A stretch of DNA of 64,000 nucleotides from Trichomonas vaginalis G3. Lineage: Eukaryota; Parabasalia; Trichomonadida; Trichomonadidae. The stretch lies in assembly GCF_026262505.1 (NCBI RefSeq), contig NC_067207.1, positions 21,172,082 through 21,236,081 of the forward strand, given 5' to 3'. Made by a program: the position numbers and the translations under genes. Shown here in pieces: positions 40,332 through 50,135 of the stretch. The number at the start of each line of letters is the position of its first letter. Positions within the stretch are counted from its first letter, which is position 1. The notes beneath the pieces are model-generated. The model made no database searches, was not told the DNA's origin, and saw only the letters and a program-made list of their open reading frames with translations.

Positions 40332-41747
40332 TTATAAATTTAAGATTGAAGCTGAAGATAATCCGCTTTGCTTATCAGAAGTGGAAACCTGTTTATAATA
40401 CTCTAGGAAATGATCTATACGATTTTCTTCAATATCAGTCGAAGTTTCATAAACTTTCTCCAAACTATCAAGAATTGCTGGAAAGTCGTCATTAAATAAG
40501 ATTTCTTTCAATCGTCCCTTTTCGTCGTAATAGTGCATAATCTTTTCAAGAACATCCAGTGCAATTTCTGAATTTGCTTCGATGATATCTACAATAAAAT
40601 GAAGAATGTAACAATCAAATGTAAGTTCAGCTGCATGAAAACCGTAGTAATCAAGATAATATGAAATGATTACGAATAAGGACTTTTTAATTTCAGCAGG
40701 ATAATTTTCATCAATGCATATAAATTCGGAATAACCAATTCTTTTGATTGTTTTGAGTGTGAACTCGCGTAAACAGTTGTTAATACAACAACCTTCAATA
40801 AATTGAATAGTGATTGTTCTGTACTCTTCAGGATATTCGTCATTTTGGAATAAACTGCATGCGGTTTCGATAATATTGGAGTCCTTAATTTCAACAAATA
40901 GTTCCTGGTTATCATTGCATTGTTGAACAATTGGAATACGAAGTGTTGAAAGCATTGTAGGAAATTATTCATAATCAACAGGAGGAATCGATACAATAAA
41001 TCTCCCCAAAAATGTTGGCGAAAATGTTGATTTTTTGAAATCAACAAAGTCATTTATTTTTTCAGGATTGTAAGAAATAACACTTTTCAGAATTCGATTT
41101 ACACAATTCATTGCGCCATAATTGATAACGATACTCTCTTGAAGAAAAGCAATTATTGGTTTAAGAGACGTGGAATTTGGATGCGTGCATAATAGTTCAG
41201 TGAAATATGAAAGAAAATAGTCCTGTGAACGCCAAGAAACATTAGAAAATTCTTCAACAGGAAAAGTATTGACAACATCATCTGTAAGTAGATGTAACAT
41301 TCGCGTTATAATTGTAAGTGCATAAATAGCATATTTTCTTTGGTTTTCAAGATTGAATATAAATTTGAAAACATGTTCAATCAATTCGTGATATTCGACT
41401 AGATGTTGGAGAACTTCTTCACATTTTGATAGTTTGAATAATACAAAAATCACTTGAGATTCAAAATCAGATCCATCTGTCAACAAAATATCTACCAATT
41501 TTGTAAGAAATTCGGTTTCGATGAATAATGATGGAATAATTTTGTTCTCTTCATCTGGTATAGCGTCAATGATTTTATCAAAAGTATCTGATGAAGGTTT
41601 ATCCAAAAGACATGTGATTTCTTTCCATACTTGTAACGAATTATTAAATGCTTCATCATCAATTACAATATCATTTCCTTCTATTTGTGTGATCTGCGAT
41701 GCCAGCTTTTTTGTGTTATCTTGGGGAATCTCTTTATAGTCTTCCAT
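40332..41747 (-). CDS. Armadillo-like gene, copy C, with an in-frame stop shared by all copies
   Basis: The best preserved copy: 260 residues from the ATG at 41747 to TAA at 40965-40967, then the same frame resumes and stays open for 207 residues from an ATG at 40955 to the stop at 40332. Helices such as VIFVLFKLSKCEEVLQHLVE and IVQQCNDNQELFVEI recall importin-alpha/armadillo repeats, which bind nuclear-localisation signals or other peptides. The stop after PPVDYE is in all three copies, so it predates the duplications. Either only the first product is made, or the family is dead, or the stop is read through. An AAAAAGTGAC box lies 62 bp upstream. Confidence 0.65.
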
Positions 41748-42320
41748 TAAAATTTTTAACGTAAATGAAAAATTTTTCTAACCTCAATTTTTTCGGAAGG
41801 AAGCGACCAGTCACTTTTTGGAAATGTATTTTTTTTTGGGGGGCGGAATCCTGAAAGGTTAATTATCAAACATACGATTATTTTTGATTCAAATGCTGTT
41901 CGACATTAGAATCAAAAATAATCATAAGTATGCTAATTACACTTTTGTTGCATTTTTAACAGGCTTCACGCCTGTATAAAACACAATAAAAGTGTAAAAT
42001 TTGAATTCAAATTTTTGACAACAGGCGTGAATCGTCATTCAAAATTAACATTAAACATCTGAATTGAAGGCTGTGTCATAGGGGCGTAAGTGCACCCTTA
42101 ATGTTGTGCGAAATGCTGAAAAATAGGTTTCTTTATTATTGTGCAGAATTTAATGAATGATGAGAAAAATCTCGTGATAAAATGCAAAAAATATCTTATT
42201 AAGAAGAAAATCGAAAAGAGATAGGTAGCAGTCTGAAAATTCCTGTCTAGATCCATTAAAATGTTGCAGTTCAGATATTTCAAAAAAGTGACAAAGGATA
42301 ATTTTTTTACAGATTTCATA
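41748..42320. other. Divergent promoter region with composite hairpin repeat
   Basis: Contains the promoter of armadillo-like copy C, the composite hairpin copy ii (41871-41995), a GTAAGTGCACC word near 42090-42100 related to the small inverted-repeat element at 44019, and the AAAAAGTGAC box (42283-42292) 28 bp before the thioredoxin-gene start. Confidence 0.55.
41871..41995. repeat. Composite hairpin repeat, copy ii
   Basis: The first hairpin has arms GATTATTTTTGATTC (41876-41890) and GAATCAAAAATAATC (41909-41923). The second has TTACACTTTTGTTG and CAATAAAAGTGTAA with a CAGGCTTCACGCCTG core. The full order is conserved with copies i and iii. Confidence 0.85.
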
Positions 42321-43760
42321 ATGTTATTCTTTGCCCAATTTTCATTATCAAGACTTACATTCGACCCAGCTGTCAACGACAGTTTTATCAAAATCGTTAA
42401 TGACGCGAATTGGAATGATGTTAAGAAGAAAATGAAGGAAGGCGTTATTTTCTTTCATGCTCCGCATCAAAGGGCCTCAGATACAGGATATTTGCGTTAC
42501 GTACATGTCTGCAGACAATATGCTAAAGAGAAAGATGATAGATTTTATGTCGTAAATGGAATGTTTGCAGATAAAGTCCCTCGTGAATTCAAAATCCCAG
42601 GATGGCCATCATTAGTATATTTCAAGAATGATAAGATATCACCTATCGTTGAACAATTCCATGGCCCGATGTCAATTGCCAATTTAGACAATTTTGTTCA
42701 CAAATATACATGGCCAGGATTTGTCGAGGTCAATGTTTCATCTTCTATGGGTATGCAGGATCTTATTAGAATGGCTTTCAGAGATGAATTCGAATCAATC
42801 TCCACTGGTTTCATTTTCGGAAATAATGAATCGCGTTTCGGAAGAATTTGCGAACAATTTGCTAAAACTCATTCAACAGACATACGATTCTTGGAAATTA
42901 CAAACCCAGATGTCGCTCACAACATCGGAGTTCACTTCCCAAGTATTTCTATCTTCAGGATTGAAGATCATAAGATATTTAACTTCTTCGGAGAACCTAA
43001 ACTCGAAGTCATCGAGAAATGGTATAAATCTGAGGTTACTTCTTCGATTAATATCAAAGAATTCAATCAATACGAATTATTCGATATCAGTGGCTTAACA
43101 ATACACACAGTTATCAAGTTAGTACCTCGCGAAGACAGAATCGGTAATTCTACGATGTTTGATGACTTAAATTCCTTATATTACATCGGAACACCGAATG
43201 TTCTCAGATATGGTGATCCAACAGAGATGCGTCCATTACTACGCCTTTTCAACATCAGCGAAGATGCTAAAAGGATTTGCGTATTGTCAAATTACACAAA
43301 ACTTGGAATTTACGATTGCAGTGAAGGCCAAGTCTTCGACAGAATGCCAGAATTCCTTGAAACACCACCACAGATTTACGGAGAGATCGCAATGATCACA
43401 GAAACATCTTGGTCCGATTTCATTGATCATGGACCTCTAATTGTATTATTTACTTCGAAATTCAACTGCAGATTATGTCCAGAATACGAATACTACTTCC
43501 AAGAAGCTTTCTACCAAGCCAGAGACGCAGTTCCAAATAATGTCAGATTTACTATGTGGCCAATCGCAGAAAACAACAAAGTTTCGTTTATGAACAGGAT
43601 AAACTGTGATGCCCCATCTGTTGTTTTCTTCCCAAGCCATCATCTCACAGAATCTGTAAAATACGACGGAACTCGCGATGTAAACTCACTCAGAAAGTGG
43701 ATTAACAAGGTTGTTGTAGAAAACGAAGAGAAGAATGTTCGTTCAAGTCAAGAATTGTAA
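42321..43760 (+). CDS. Secreted protein with thioredoxin-like domains (PDI-like)
   Basis: A 479-residue protein. The start at 42321 gives an immediate hydrophobic leader (MLFFAQFSLSRLTF) and has TCATAATG as an initiator; an in-frame ATG 60 bp upstream is less likely. The N-terminal thioredoxin-like domain has VIFFHAPHQRASDTGY in place of the usual CxxC, so it is probably non-catalytic. A C-terminal domain has LIVLFTSKFNCRLCPEYEYY, where CRLC could be a redox pair. The middle has further thioredoxin-fold-like strands (FGEPKLEVIEKW). It probably acts in the secretory pathway as a chaperone or oxidoreductase (inference). Confidence 0.7.
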   Translation: MLFFAQFSLSRLTFDPAVNDSFIKIVNDANWNDVKKKMKEGVIFFHAPHQRASDTGYLRYVHVCRQYAKEKDDRFYVVNGMFADKVPREFKIPGWPSLVYFKNDKISPIVEQFHGPMSIANLDNFVHKYTWPGFVEVNVSSSMGMQDLIRMAFRDEFESISTGFIFGNNESRFGRICEQFAKTHSTDIRFLEITNPDVAHNIGVHFPSISIFRIEDHKIFNFFGEPKLEVIEKWYKSEVTSSINIKEFNQYELFDISGLTIHTVIKLVPREDRIGNSTMFDDLNSLYYIGTPNVLRYGDPTEMRPLLRLFNISEDAKRICVLSNYTKLGIYDCSEGQVFDRMPEFLETPPQIYGEIAMITETSWSDFIDHGPLIVLFTSKFNCRLCPEYEYYFQEAFYQARDAVPNNVRFTMWPIAENNKVSFMNRINCDAPSVVFFPSHHLTESVKYDGTRDVNSLRKWINKVVVENEEKNVRSSQEL

Positions 43761-43866
43761 TAAATATATACTTTTTTGAATTTTTTTTTGAATTGAAACA
43801 TTTCGGACATTCGCTCAAAAATCGGAATACAGGCGTGAATAATATCAGAAAATAAAAATTCTCAGA

Positions 43867-43993
43867 CATACAATTATTTTTGATTCAAATGCTGTTCGGC
43901 ATTAAAAGCAAAAATAATCATATACCAGAGAATTACACTTTTCCGACAATTTTGGGTAGCTTCGCGCCCCTGACAAAACGTCGGAAAAGTGTA
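43867..43993. repeat. Composite hairpin repeat, copy iii
   Basis: Begins CATACAATTATTTTTGATTC and ends near AAAAGTGTA, with AATGCTGTTCGGCATTA as the first loop. The arms of the second hairpin read ACACTTTTCCGAC and GTCGGAAAAGTGT, differing from copies i and ii yet still pairing with each other. Confidence 0.8.
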
Positions 43994-44018
43994 AACTTAA
44001 AAAGGAAATTTGAGAGTG

Positions 44019-44156
44019 TGTCAGAAAGTAGTAAGTGCACCTTTAAGGCCACACTCACGCCCATCTGACTTTAATTCAAATTTCTGATAACAGGCGCAAA
44101 GTGTCATTGAAAATTAACATTAAACATCTTAGTGGTGCATTTACCACTTTCTGACA
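44019..44156. mobile_element. 138-bp MITE-like element with 23-bp inverted ends
   Basis: TGTCAGAAAGTAGTAAGTGC (44019-44038, then ACC) is matched by the near-complement at 44134-44156 (GGTGCATTTACCACTTTCTG then ACA). A lone related end, CCAGAAAGTGATAAGTGCAC, lies at 44322-44341 and a partial word lies near 42090. No target duplication is obvious. Confidence 0.7.
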
Positions 44157-44704
44157 TGCTCTATTAATATCAATATATCTTTATTTTAATAACAAAAAGT
44201 ATAACAGCCATATTAGGTACTATATAATGATTTATATTTACTTTCTCCCGACTAAAAATATTAACTCTTTATCATAGAAAATTAGGATATAAAGTTTAGA
44301 TGTCAAAAAATTGAGAAAATGCCAGAAAGTGATAAGTGCACCATTAAAAAATCATTGTTATCGTCCATTATCATAAATGTGCTTTTTAATATTATCTACT
44401 CTATTTGATGAAAGCAATTAAAATTAAATCTTAAACAAAGTTTACAACTATTTTCAAGTTCTATTCAAAATTTAAATAAAGAATTCCAAAATTTAGAATT
44501 TTATGAGACAAATTGAATGATTGAAACGGTTTTTCAATTTGGTCAATAATATGAAACCCAAGAGTCCAATTGTGAGCGCAGCAAAATTTATATTGCAAAT
44601 TTTGAAAAGCTCACAATTTTTTACTCATGTATTTGGATTTTTAATTTTTTTGACATATATATTGTTAATCGATCATGTTCATGTTTTTCGTATTAGCAAT
44701 TCAA

Positions 44705-46738
44705 ATGGATTTCAAAGAGTCAATATTGGATGACTCTCCAGGATTTGAACATTATTCAAAACTTATCACAAAGTATCATGAATATATTGAAACATGGGAT
44801 GAAATATACAAAATTCATTCAAATAAAAATAGCATAGTTTACGGAATATTAGACGACATCAAGTTTAACTTGATTGATACCGGATATTTTACTCCACAAG
44901 AGATGATTAGAGAGTTAAAAAAAATTTGTAAAAATCGTTTACGTTATCGTCATGCATACTTAGATTTAATAAATTACATATCTGAAGATTATCATTGCAA
45001 AGATAGTTTGGATATCTCAGATCTTTTGGAATATGATAACACCATTAAAAACACATATCAAGAGGCAATTTTAGAAGATGATGAAAGAACATTATTGCAA
45101 TTCTTAGATAGTGAAGATCTTAATGTCAGTGAATTACTTGAAAGTTGTTGTTTAAATGGAGCAGTCAAATGTTTCAATTTATTACGAAGTGAATTTAATG
45201 TGCCAATCACCAAAAAATGTCTTCACAATTCATTTCTTGGAAGCAATATAGATATCATACAAGAATGTTTGGATGAACAAGAAATTGAAGAAGATGCATT
45301 TAAGGCTGTAATAACAACTCATGATGCAAACCTTTTTACTTATTTGAATTTGAAATACAAAACACAATTTAAATTACTCAATCCACAACTTCTTCTTTTT
45401 AGTTGTAAATGCCATGATCTTAGGTTATTTCTTAATATTTAACTTCAAACGAATAATATCAACTCATGTTTACTATTTTCTCCAGCTTTTCATATCCGTG
45501 ATCTTTGTCAATATTTGTATGAGAATGGGGGAGATATAACTTTTTCTAATGCAGGTGGAACAACAGCTCTTCATGTTGCAATTTATGTAAATCAAACAGA
45601 AATTGCAAAAGATTTAATTAATTTAGGATCTAATATTGAAGCATTTGATAAAGCATATGGACGCCCCATAAATCTTGCAGTAACAATGAACTATACTAAA
45701 ATGGTGGAAATCCTTATTTCAAATGGTGCCGAAACCACCATCAATGATTCAGATCATGGTTTTTCATTACTACATGTTGCAACCATAGTTAAAAATAGAA
45801 AAATTATTGATATTCTAATTAAATATGGTGTAAGAGTGAATGATAATTCGAACAAGTTTGGTCTCACTCCTCTTTTATTGGCATCACTTTTGAATTATAA
45901 AGAAATCGTTCAATATCTGATTTCACGTGGTGCAGAAGTCGACACGACAGATAAATATGGAAATAATGCAATTGCTTATGCATTATTGTATAACAATAAG
46001 GAATTCATGGAAACTGCGCTTAACCGTTTTCATCAAGAGATAGATTCTATAAATTATAAAACATTTGATTTGGAAAGAAATAACAAAGACTTGATCAAAC
46101 TTCTAATTTCATATCATGTAAATATCAGAGGACAAAATACTCATGGAAATTCACTTCTTCATATTGCAGCATTAATGTCAAATCCAAAGAATGCCGAAAT
46201 ATTGATTTCTCAAGGTGTTGAAGTAAATTCATTCAATAAGTTTGATCAGACTCCCCTTGATATGGCAGTTATGCGTTATAAGAGAGATCATAACCAAGAT
46301 TCTCTTGATTCTGACCAAGAAGATAACAAAGAGTTTGTTGATTTTGATAAAGAAGATTTTCTTGATTCTGGTACAAGAAATAGCAAAGATTTTCTTGATT
46401 TATTGGAGAAAAAGAGCGAAATGGTAGCTCTCTTAAGACTGAATGGTGGAATTTCTAATTCTAACAGAGAGATAAAAAACAAGGATATCACACATATGAT
46501 GTTTGATTATTTCTGGGATAGACGTAACCGTCCAAAATTCCAATTTTGGAATTTCTTCATTTTAATTAATATTACCTTATATGTAGGAAGACAGATACAA
46601 GCATTTACAAATAATTTTATGAAGCTGCTTTTGAAAGCATTTCGGTTGATACTTGTGGGTGTTGGTGTGATTTATATACTTCGCTATGCAATACGCGTTT
46701 ACTTAAGTTATTATGAGCATTCCCTTTTTTGGGATTAA
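44705..46738 (+). pseudogene. Ankyrin-repeat protein with two C-terminal TM segments, one internal stop
   Basis: The ATG at 44705 (preceded by TTCAA) begins MDFKESILDDSPGFEHYSKL, an N-terminal trichomonad ankyrin domain (YFTPQEMIRELKKICKNRLR). A single TAA at 45440-45442 interrupts the frame, which then continues unbroken to 46738. Ankyrin units follow (TTALHVAIYVNQTEIAKDLI, FSLLHVATIVKNRKIIDILI, LTPLLLASLLNYKEIVQYLI), then an acidic DFLDSGTRNSKDFLDLLEKK region and two hydrophobic segments (FWNFFILINITLYV, AFRLILVGVGVIYILRYAI). About 677 codons in all. It is either a very young pseudogene, a sequence error or read-through. The 3' part is the paralogue of the remnant at 37510-39860. Confidence 0.8.
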
Positions 46739-47204
46739 AAAGATTATGAAGCTTCTTTCCATTATATTACTTAAGGCTTTGGCCATATCTTCTAAATTAT
46801 AAAAGTAATTTTTTATATTATCTGATATATTTTCAATTTTTTCCCACCTTTTGGCAATTGGGACTTGTTTACTAATGAAGGCTGTTGTTCAATTGTTTTA
46901 AAAGAAATGAGAATGTATTGAACTCAACAACACACAACAAATTATAAAGGCTGTTGTTCAATTGTTGACTAATGAACTCAACAAATAATGAAACCTAAAA
47001 CACACAAGTAGCTAAAAGCATAATGTAAATTAATAAGCTGTTATTCTTCAATTAATTTCCAAAATGAAATTTCATATTTTATATGAAATTTGAAATATTA
47101 ATACATATTTTTAATTTTATATGAAACTAAAGCATTTTGTGAACATTAAATCAACTAAAATCAACAAATTGTGGCAAAATAATGTCGTAAAAGTGACAAA
47201 TCAA
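46739..47204. other. Intergenic stretch upstream of the UBL-UBA gene
   Basis: AT-rich. A 20-base direct repeat, AAGGCTGTTGTTCAATTGTT, occurs near 46878-46897 and 46948-46967 together with repeated AACTCAACAA and AACACACAA words, a short local duplication. The AAAAGTGAC box at 47189-47197 lies 7 bp before the start. Confidence 0.55.
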
Positions 47205-47957
47205 ATGGGGCAAAGAAATTGGCTTCTCTTCGAATATGCGAGCAAAAAGTATTTCATCGAAGTTGATATAAACGATACATTTGGAAAGTTCAAGCAAATT
47301 GTTGAGAATAAAATAGGAACAAGACTTCCTGAAAACATTGCATTTATCAAACAAGGCGGAGATGATAAGTATGAAGATATGACTCAAACATTTAAGGATG
47401 CAGGCATAACAGAAATGTCAACACTTACTATTACAAACTCTGCTTCGGCTCCAACCCGAACAAAATCAGTTTCTGCTAAACCAGCACCAGCTCAACCAGC
47501 TCCTCAGAAAACAGAGCCAGTCAAAGCACAACCAATTAAACCGGCCCAACCAGCTCCAGCTCCACAACCAGTTCCACAGCCAGCTCCAGCCAGACCAGCT
47601 CCACAACCAGCACCACAGCCGGCCAGATCCGATCTTAGTGACCAAATACAACAAATCAGCCAAGTTACAGGCGAAACTGATCATTCCAAAATTGAAGCCT
47701 TATTACGACAGAATAATGAATCTGTCGAAGCTGTTGTTAACGCTATATTGGATGAAAGATCACAAACGAATGTTGTTACACAGACATCACAATATTCTAA
47801 CGCTGTTCAAGAGCAATTTAATCAATTTACTCAGGCAGAAAAGGATGCCATCGAAAGACTTAAGTCTAATGGCTTCTCTTTCTCCCAGTGCGTTGAGATG
47901 TTCGTAGCTTGTGATAAGAATGAAGAATTGGCGTTAAGTCTTTTATTAACAGGCTAA
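47205..47957 (+). CDS. Rad23-like protein: ubiquitin-like domain and two UBA domains
   Basis: A 250-residue protein. Residues 1 to about 78 form a ubiquitin-like fold (WLLFEYASKKYFIEVDINDT, FGKFKQIVENKIG). A Pro/Ala/Gln-rich linker of about 65 residues follows, then a UBA/CUE-like unit (SKIEALLRQNNESVEAVVNA) and a C-terminal UBA, AIERLKSNGFSFSQCVEMFV then ACDKNEELALSLLL, very close to Rad23 UBA2. Such proteins shuttle ubiquitinated substrates to the proteasome. I do not see the XPC-binding (STI1-like) domain that Rad23 usually has between its UBAs. The frame is open 28 codons upstream, but the ATG at 47205, after a TCAA initiator, fits the domain start. Confidence 0.75.
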   Translation: MGQRNWLLFEYASKKYFIEVDINDTFGKFKQIVENKIGTRLPENIAFIKQGGDDKYEDMTQTFKDAGITEMSTLTITNSASAPTRTKSVSAKPAPAQPAPQKTEPVKAQPIKPAQPAPAPQPVPQPAPARPAPQPAPQPARSDLSDQIQQISQVTGETDHSKIEALLRQNNESVEAVVNAILDERSQTNVVTQTSQYSNAVQEQFNQFTQAEKDAIERLKSNGFSFSQCVEMFVACDKNEELALSLLLTG

Positions 47958-48032
47958 AACTTTAATTGTAAACATTTCCTAATGCAGTAATGGTTACCTT
48001 TAAACTTTTTAATTGAAATACTTTTGTCATTA

Positions 48033-49277
48033 ATGTTAAATGTAAAAAATAATCGAATTAGATTTTTTCGTTTGCTTCAATTTTTCATATGTATACTACT
48101 AACATCTTTACTAGCATATACTATTGTAGAAAACAATAGAAATCATTCGAAAATTCCCCATATTCCAAAATCATATTTGGATTGGCCTCCATTAAAAGTT
48201 TATGCATATCCAAATAATAGTCGGCATACATCAGAATGCTTATATCCATCGGATTTTCCTACACGTTATATTACAGAAAACGGATTTTGGTTTCAAAGAA
48301 TGCTAGAACCAACAGTTCATGAACAATTACTTGCATCTCCAATATTAACAAATAATACAAATGATGCTGACTTATTTTATATCCCTCATTACAGCCGAAT
48401 GTGCAGCGGATTTACTCCTCCTGAAGAAAGGTGGGAAGAACTGCCAGATTACTTAGAAAAATATGGTCATTACTTCACTAGATACAGTACTGTAGATCAT
48501 TTTATGATGCATTCCGTACCAAATTATGGAGATAAACCCGCTGATATAGCAATTGATGATAGCAGACAGCCAATAATAGGTGTATTGGATTTTAAATGGT
48601 CTGAAATGATCAAAAGTCCATGGACTCACGCAAAAAGTCAGATTTTACCTTTTATAACTTTAAAATCTAAAATAAATCCAAAAGCTAAGCGCAAAATTCC
48701 GGTTTTTGTGGCGATGTCAACTAATCACTTAGCAAAGAACTCAGCCAATCTTAGAAAAAATCTAACAGAAATTTTCAAGAAGATTAAAAACTCAGAATTC
48801 ATCAAAATCTCGAGAACATCACCAAAATCAGTTAGAGACATATTAGCTGTACTGCCCACTAAGATGGGATCCTCTGATTTCTGCATCATTCCTCCAGGAG
48901 ATGCTCCAACATCAAAAAGATTATATGATGCGATTTCCCATCTTTGTATTCCAATAATTGTAGCAGATTATATGACATTACCATTTGACGGAACTTCAAT
49001 TAATTATACTGAGTGTGTGATTCAAATTCCGTCAAAAGATATTGAAAAAATTCCAGATCTCGTTAATAATTTTGATAAAAACAAAATAAAGGAAATGAGA
49101 AAGAAACTGGAGATAGTAAGAGAAATGTTTATATGGGATTACAAAAATCCACCGAATGCTGGCCAAGCTTTTTGGAATTTTGCTTGGAATTTATATTATA
49201 AGTCAGAAATGATGAAGCCTTACAGGAATTCCGAAATGACTGGATACGATAATGATCCTCCAACAATTTTTATCTAG
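48033..49277 (+). CDS. Exostosin-family (GT47) glycosyltransferase
   Basis: A 414-residue type II membrane protein. A basic N-terminus is followed by a signal anchor (LLQFFICILLTSLLAYTIV) and then a lumenal exostosin domain. Typical blocks are LKVYAYPNN, ADLFYIPHYSRMCSGF, a central region with FKWSEMIKSPWTH, and the C-terminal sugar-nucleotide segment DFCIIPPGDAPTSKRLYDAI followed by CIPIIVADYMTLPFDG. GT47 enzymes act in the Golgi on glycoconjugates; the acceptor is unknown here. The start is the ATG at 48033 with TCATTA directly upstream. It follows the UBL-UBA gene by only 75 bp. Confidence 0.85.
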   Translation: MLNVKNNRIRFFRLLQFFICILLTSLLAYTIVENNRNHSKIPHIPKSYLDWPPLKVYAYPNNSRHTSECLYPSDFPTRYITENGFWFQRMLEPTVHEQLLASPILTNNTNDADLFYIPHYSRMCSGFTPPEERWEELPDYLEKYGHYFTRYSTVDHFMMHSVPNYGDKPADIAIDDSRQPIIGVLDFKWSEMIKSPWTHAKSQILPFITLKSKINPKAKRKIPVFVAMSTNHLAKNSANLRKNLTEIFKKIKNSEFIKISRTSPKSVRDILAVLPTKMGSSDFCIIPPGDAPTSKRLYDAISHLCIPIIVADYMTLPFDGTSINYTECVIQIPSKDIEKIPDLVNNFDKNKIKEMRKKLEIVREMFIWDYKNPPNAGQAFWNFAWNLYYKSEMMKPYRNSEMTGYDNDPPTIFI

Positions 49278-49532
49278 TTTATTTACCATAATAGTAGAAA
49301 TTTTCGAAATTATTCATTTTATATCTGTTATTAAGTTAAAATATTAATGTTTATTTAATCTTTATCAAAATTTAGCAAAGATTTCATGAGATTTGTTCTC
49401 AATCTTAACAAAATCAAATTTTATCATTTATATTTAAAATATTCTACCTCATACTAAATAACTGAGTCAAGAAGGCAAATTCTTATTAAAAAGCGGTTTC
49501 AATTACTCTATATCAATGTATATTTAAAGAAT

Positions 49533-50135
49533 TTATTCAGAAAAAGTTTCAAGGAACTTGACAGCCTGAGCACCAAGTTGCTTGTTGACCTTTTCAAGGG
49601 CTAATGCTCTCTTTTCTTGTTGAGCCTTCTTTTCATCGTAATATTTTGCAGATTCGGCCTTTCTCTTTTCTTCGAGATCAGCAACAACCTTTCCGTACTT
49701 CCATCCCATTGTTGTTGAAAGTTGACCAAGCTTTGTTGTTGGCCTGTCAGTATGAATTGAGACGCAGCGAAGAGCTTGTGGAATAACAAGGCGTTTGCAT
49801 GAAACATACTTTGATGGAATGCCTTCGAAGCATTGGAGATTAGAGAAAGCATCAGCACCGCGATGTGATTTGTATGGAATCATTCCACGAACAGCACGAG
49901 CGAAAATTTCGTGTGGAGCACGTTGGTGGAATGGACCATCACGTGGATTTGAGTTTGTTGTCTTGTTAAGGAAGCGTTCGTAACCATGAACAGCGAATTT
50001 GTGTTGACCATTTAATTCGATCTCTTCGCAGCGGACAACAACAACCTTACGACCTTTAAGGAGTTGTTTGGCAACTGCAGCTGCAAGACGGCCTTGAATA
50101 TGGCCCTTAGCATCGATTACAACTGGTGCAGACAT
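49533..50135 (-). CDS. RPL13A: Ribosomal protein uL13 (eukaryotic L13a)
   Basis: A 200-residue large-subunit protein. It starts MSAPVVIDAKGHIQGRLAAA and contains VVVVRCEEIELNG, NPRDGPFHQRAPHEIFARAV, RGMIPYKSHRGADAF and a charged helical C-terminus (EEKRKAESAKYYDEKKAQQE), all as in eukaryotic uL13. Length matches the family. Upstream, GGCCTTTTTAGCG directly precedes the ATG and resembles the CCTTT core-promoter motif described for T. vaginalis genes; an AAAAAGTGAC box lies 17 bp before the start codon. Confidence 0.95.
   Translation of the reverse strand: MSAPVVIDAKGHIQGRLAAAVAKQLLKGRKVVVVRCEEIELNGQHKFAVHGYERFLNKTTNSNPRDGPFHQRAPHEIFARAVRGMIPYKSHRGADAFSNLQCFEGIPSKYVSCKRLVIPQALRCVSIHTDRPTTKLGQLSTTMGWKYGKVVADLEEKRKAESAKYYDEKKAQQEKRALALEKVNKQLGAQAVKFLETFSE

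Larger units (their letters stand above)
43761..44704. other. Intergenic stretch with hairpins and a small inverted-repeat element
   Basis: Holds composite hairpin copy iii (43867-43993), a 138-bp inverted-repeat element (44019-44156) and a lone end of the latter at 44321-44342. A 70-residue frame at 44521-44733 is hydrophobic but has no recognised family and overlaps the next gene start. Confidence 0.55.

Noticed and set aside
44521-44733. A 70-residue hydrophobic frame before the ankyrin gene as a membrane peptide
   Set aside because: It overlaps the ankyrin start, its composition follows AT richness and no relative was recognised; kept only as a note.
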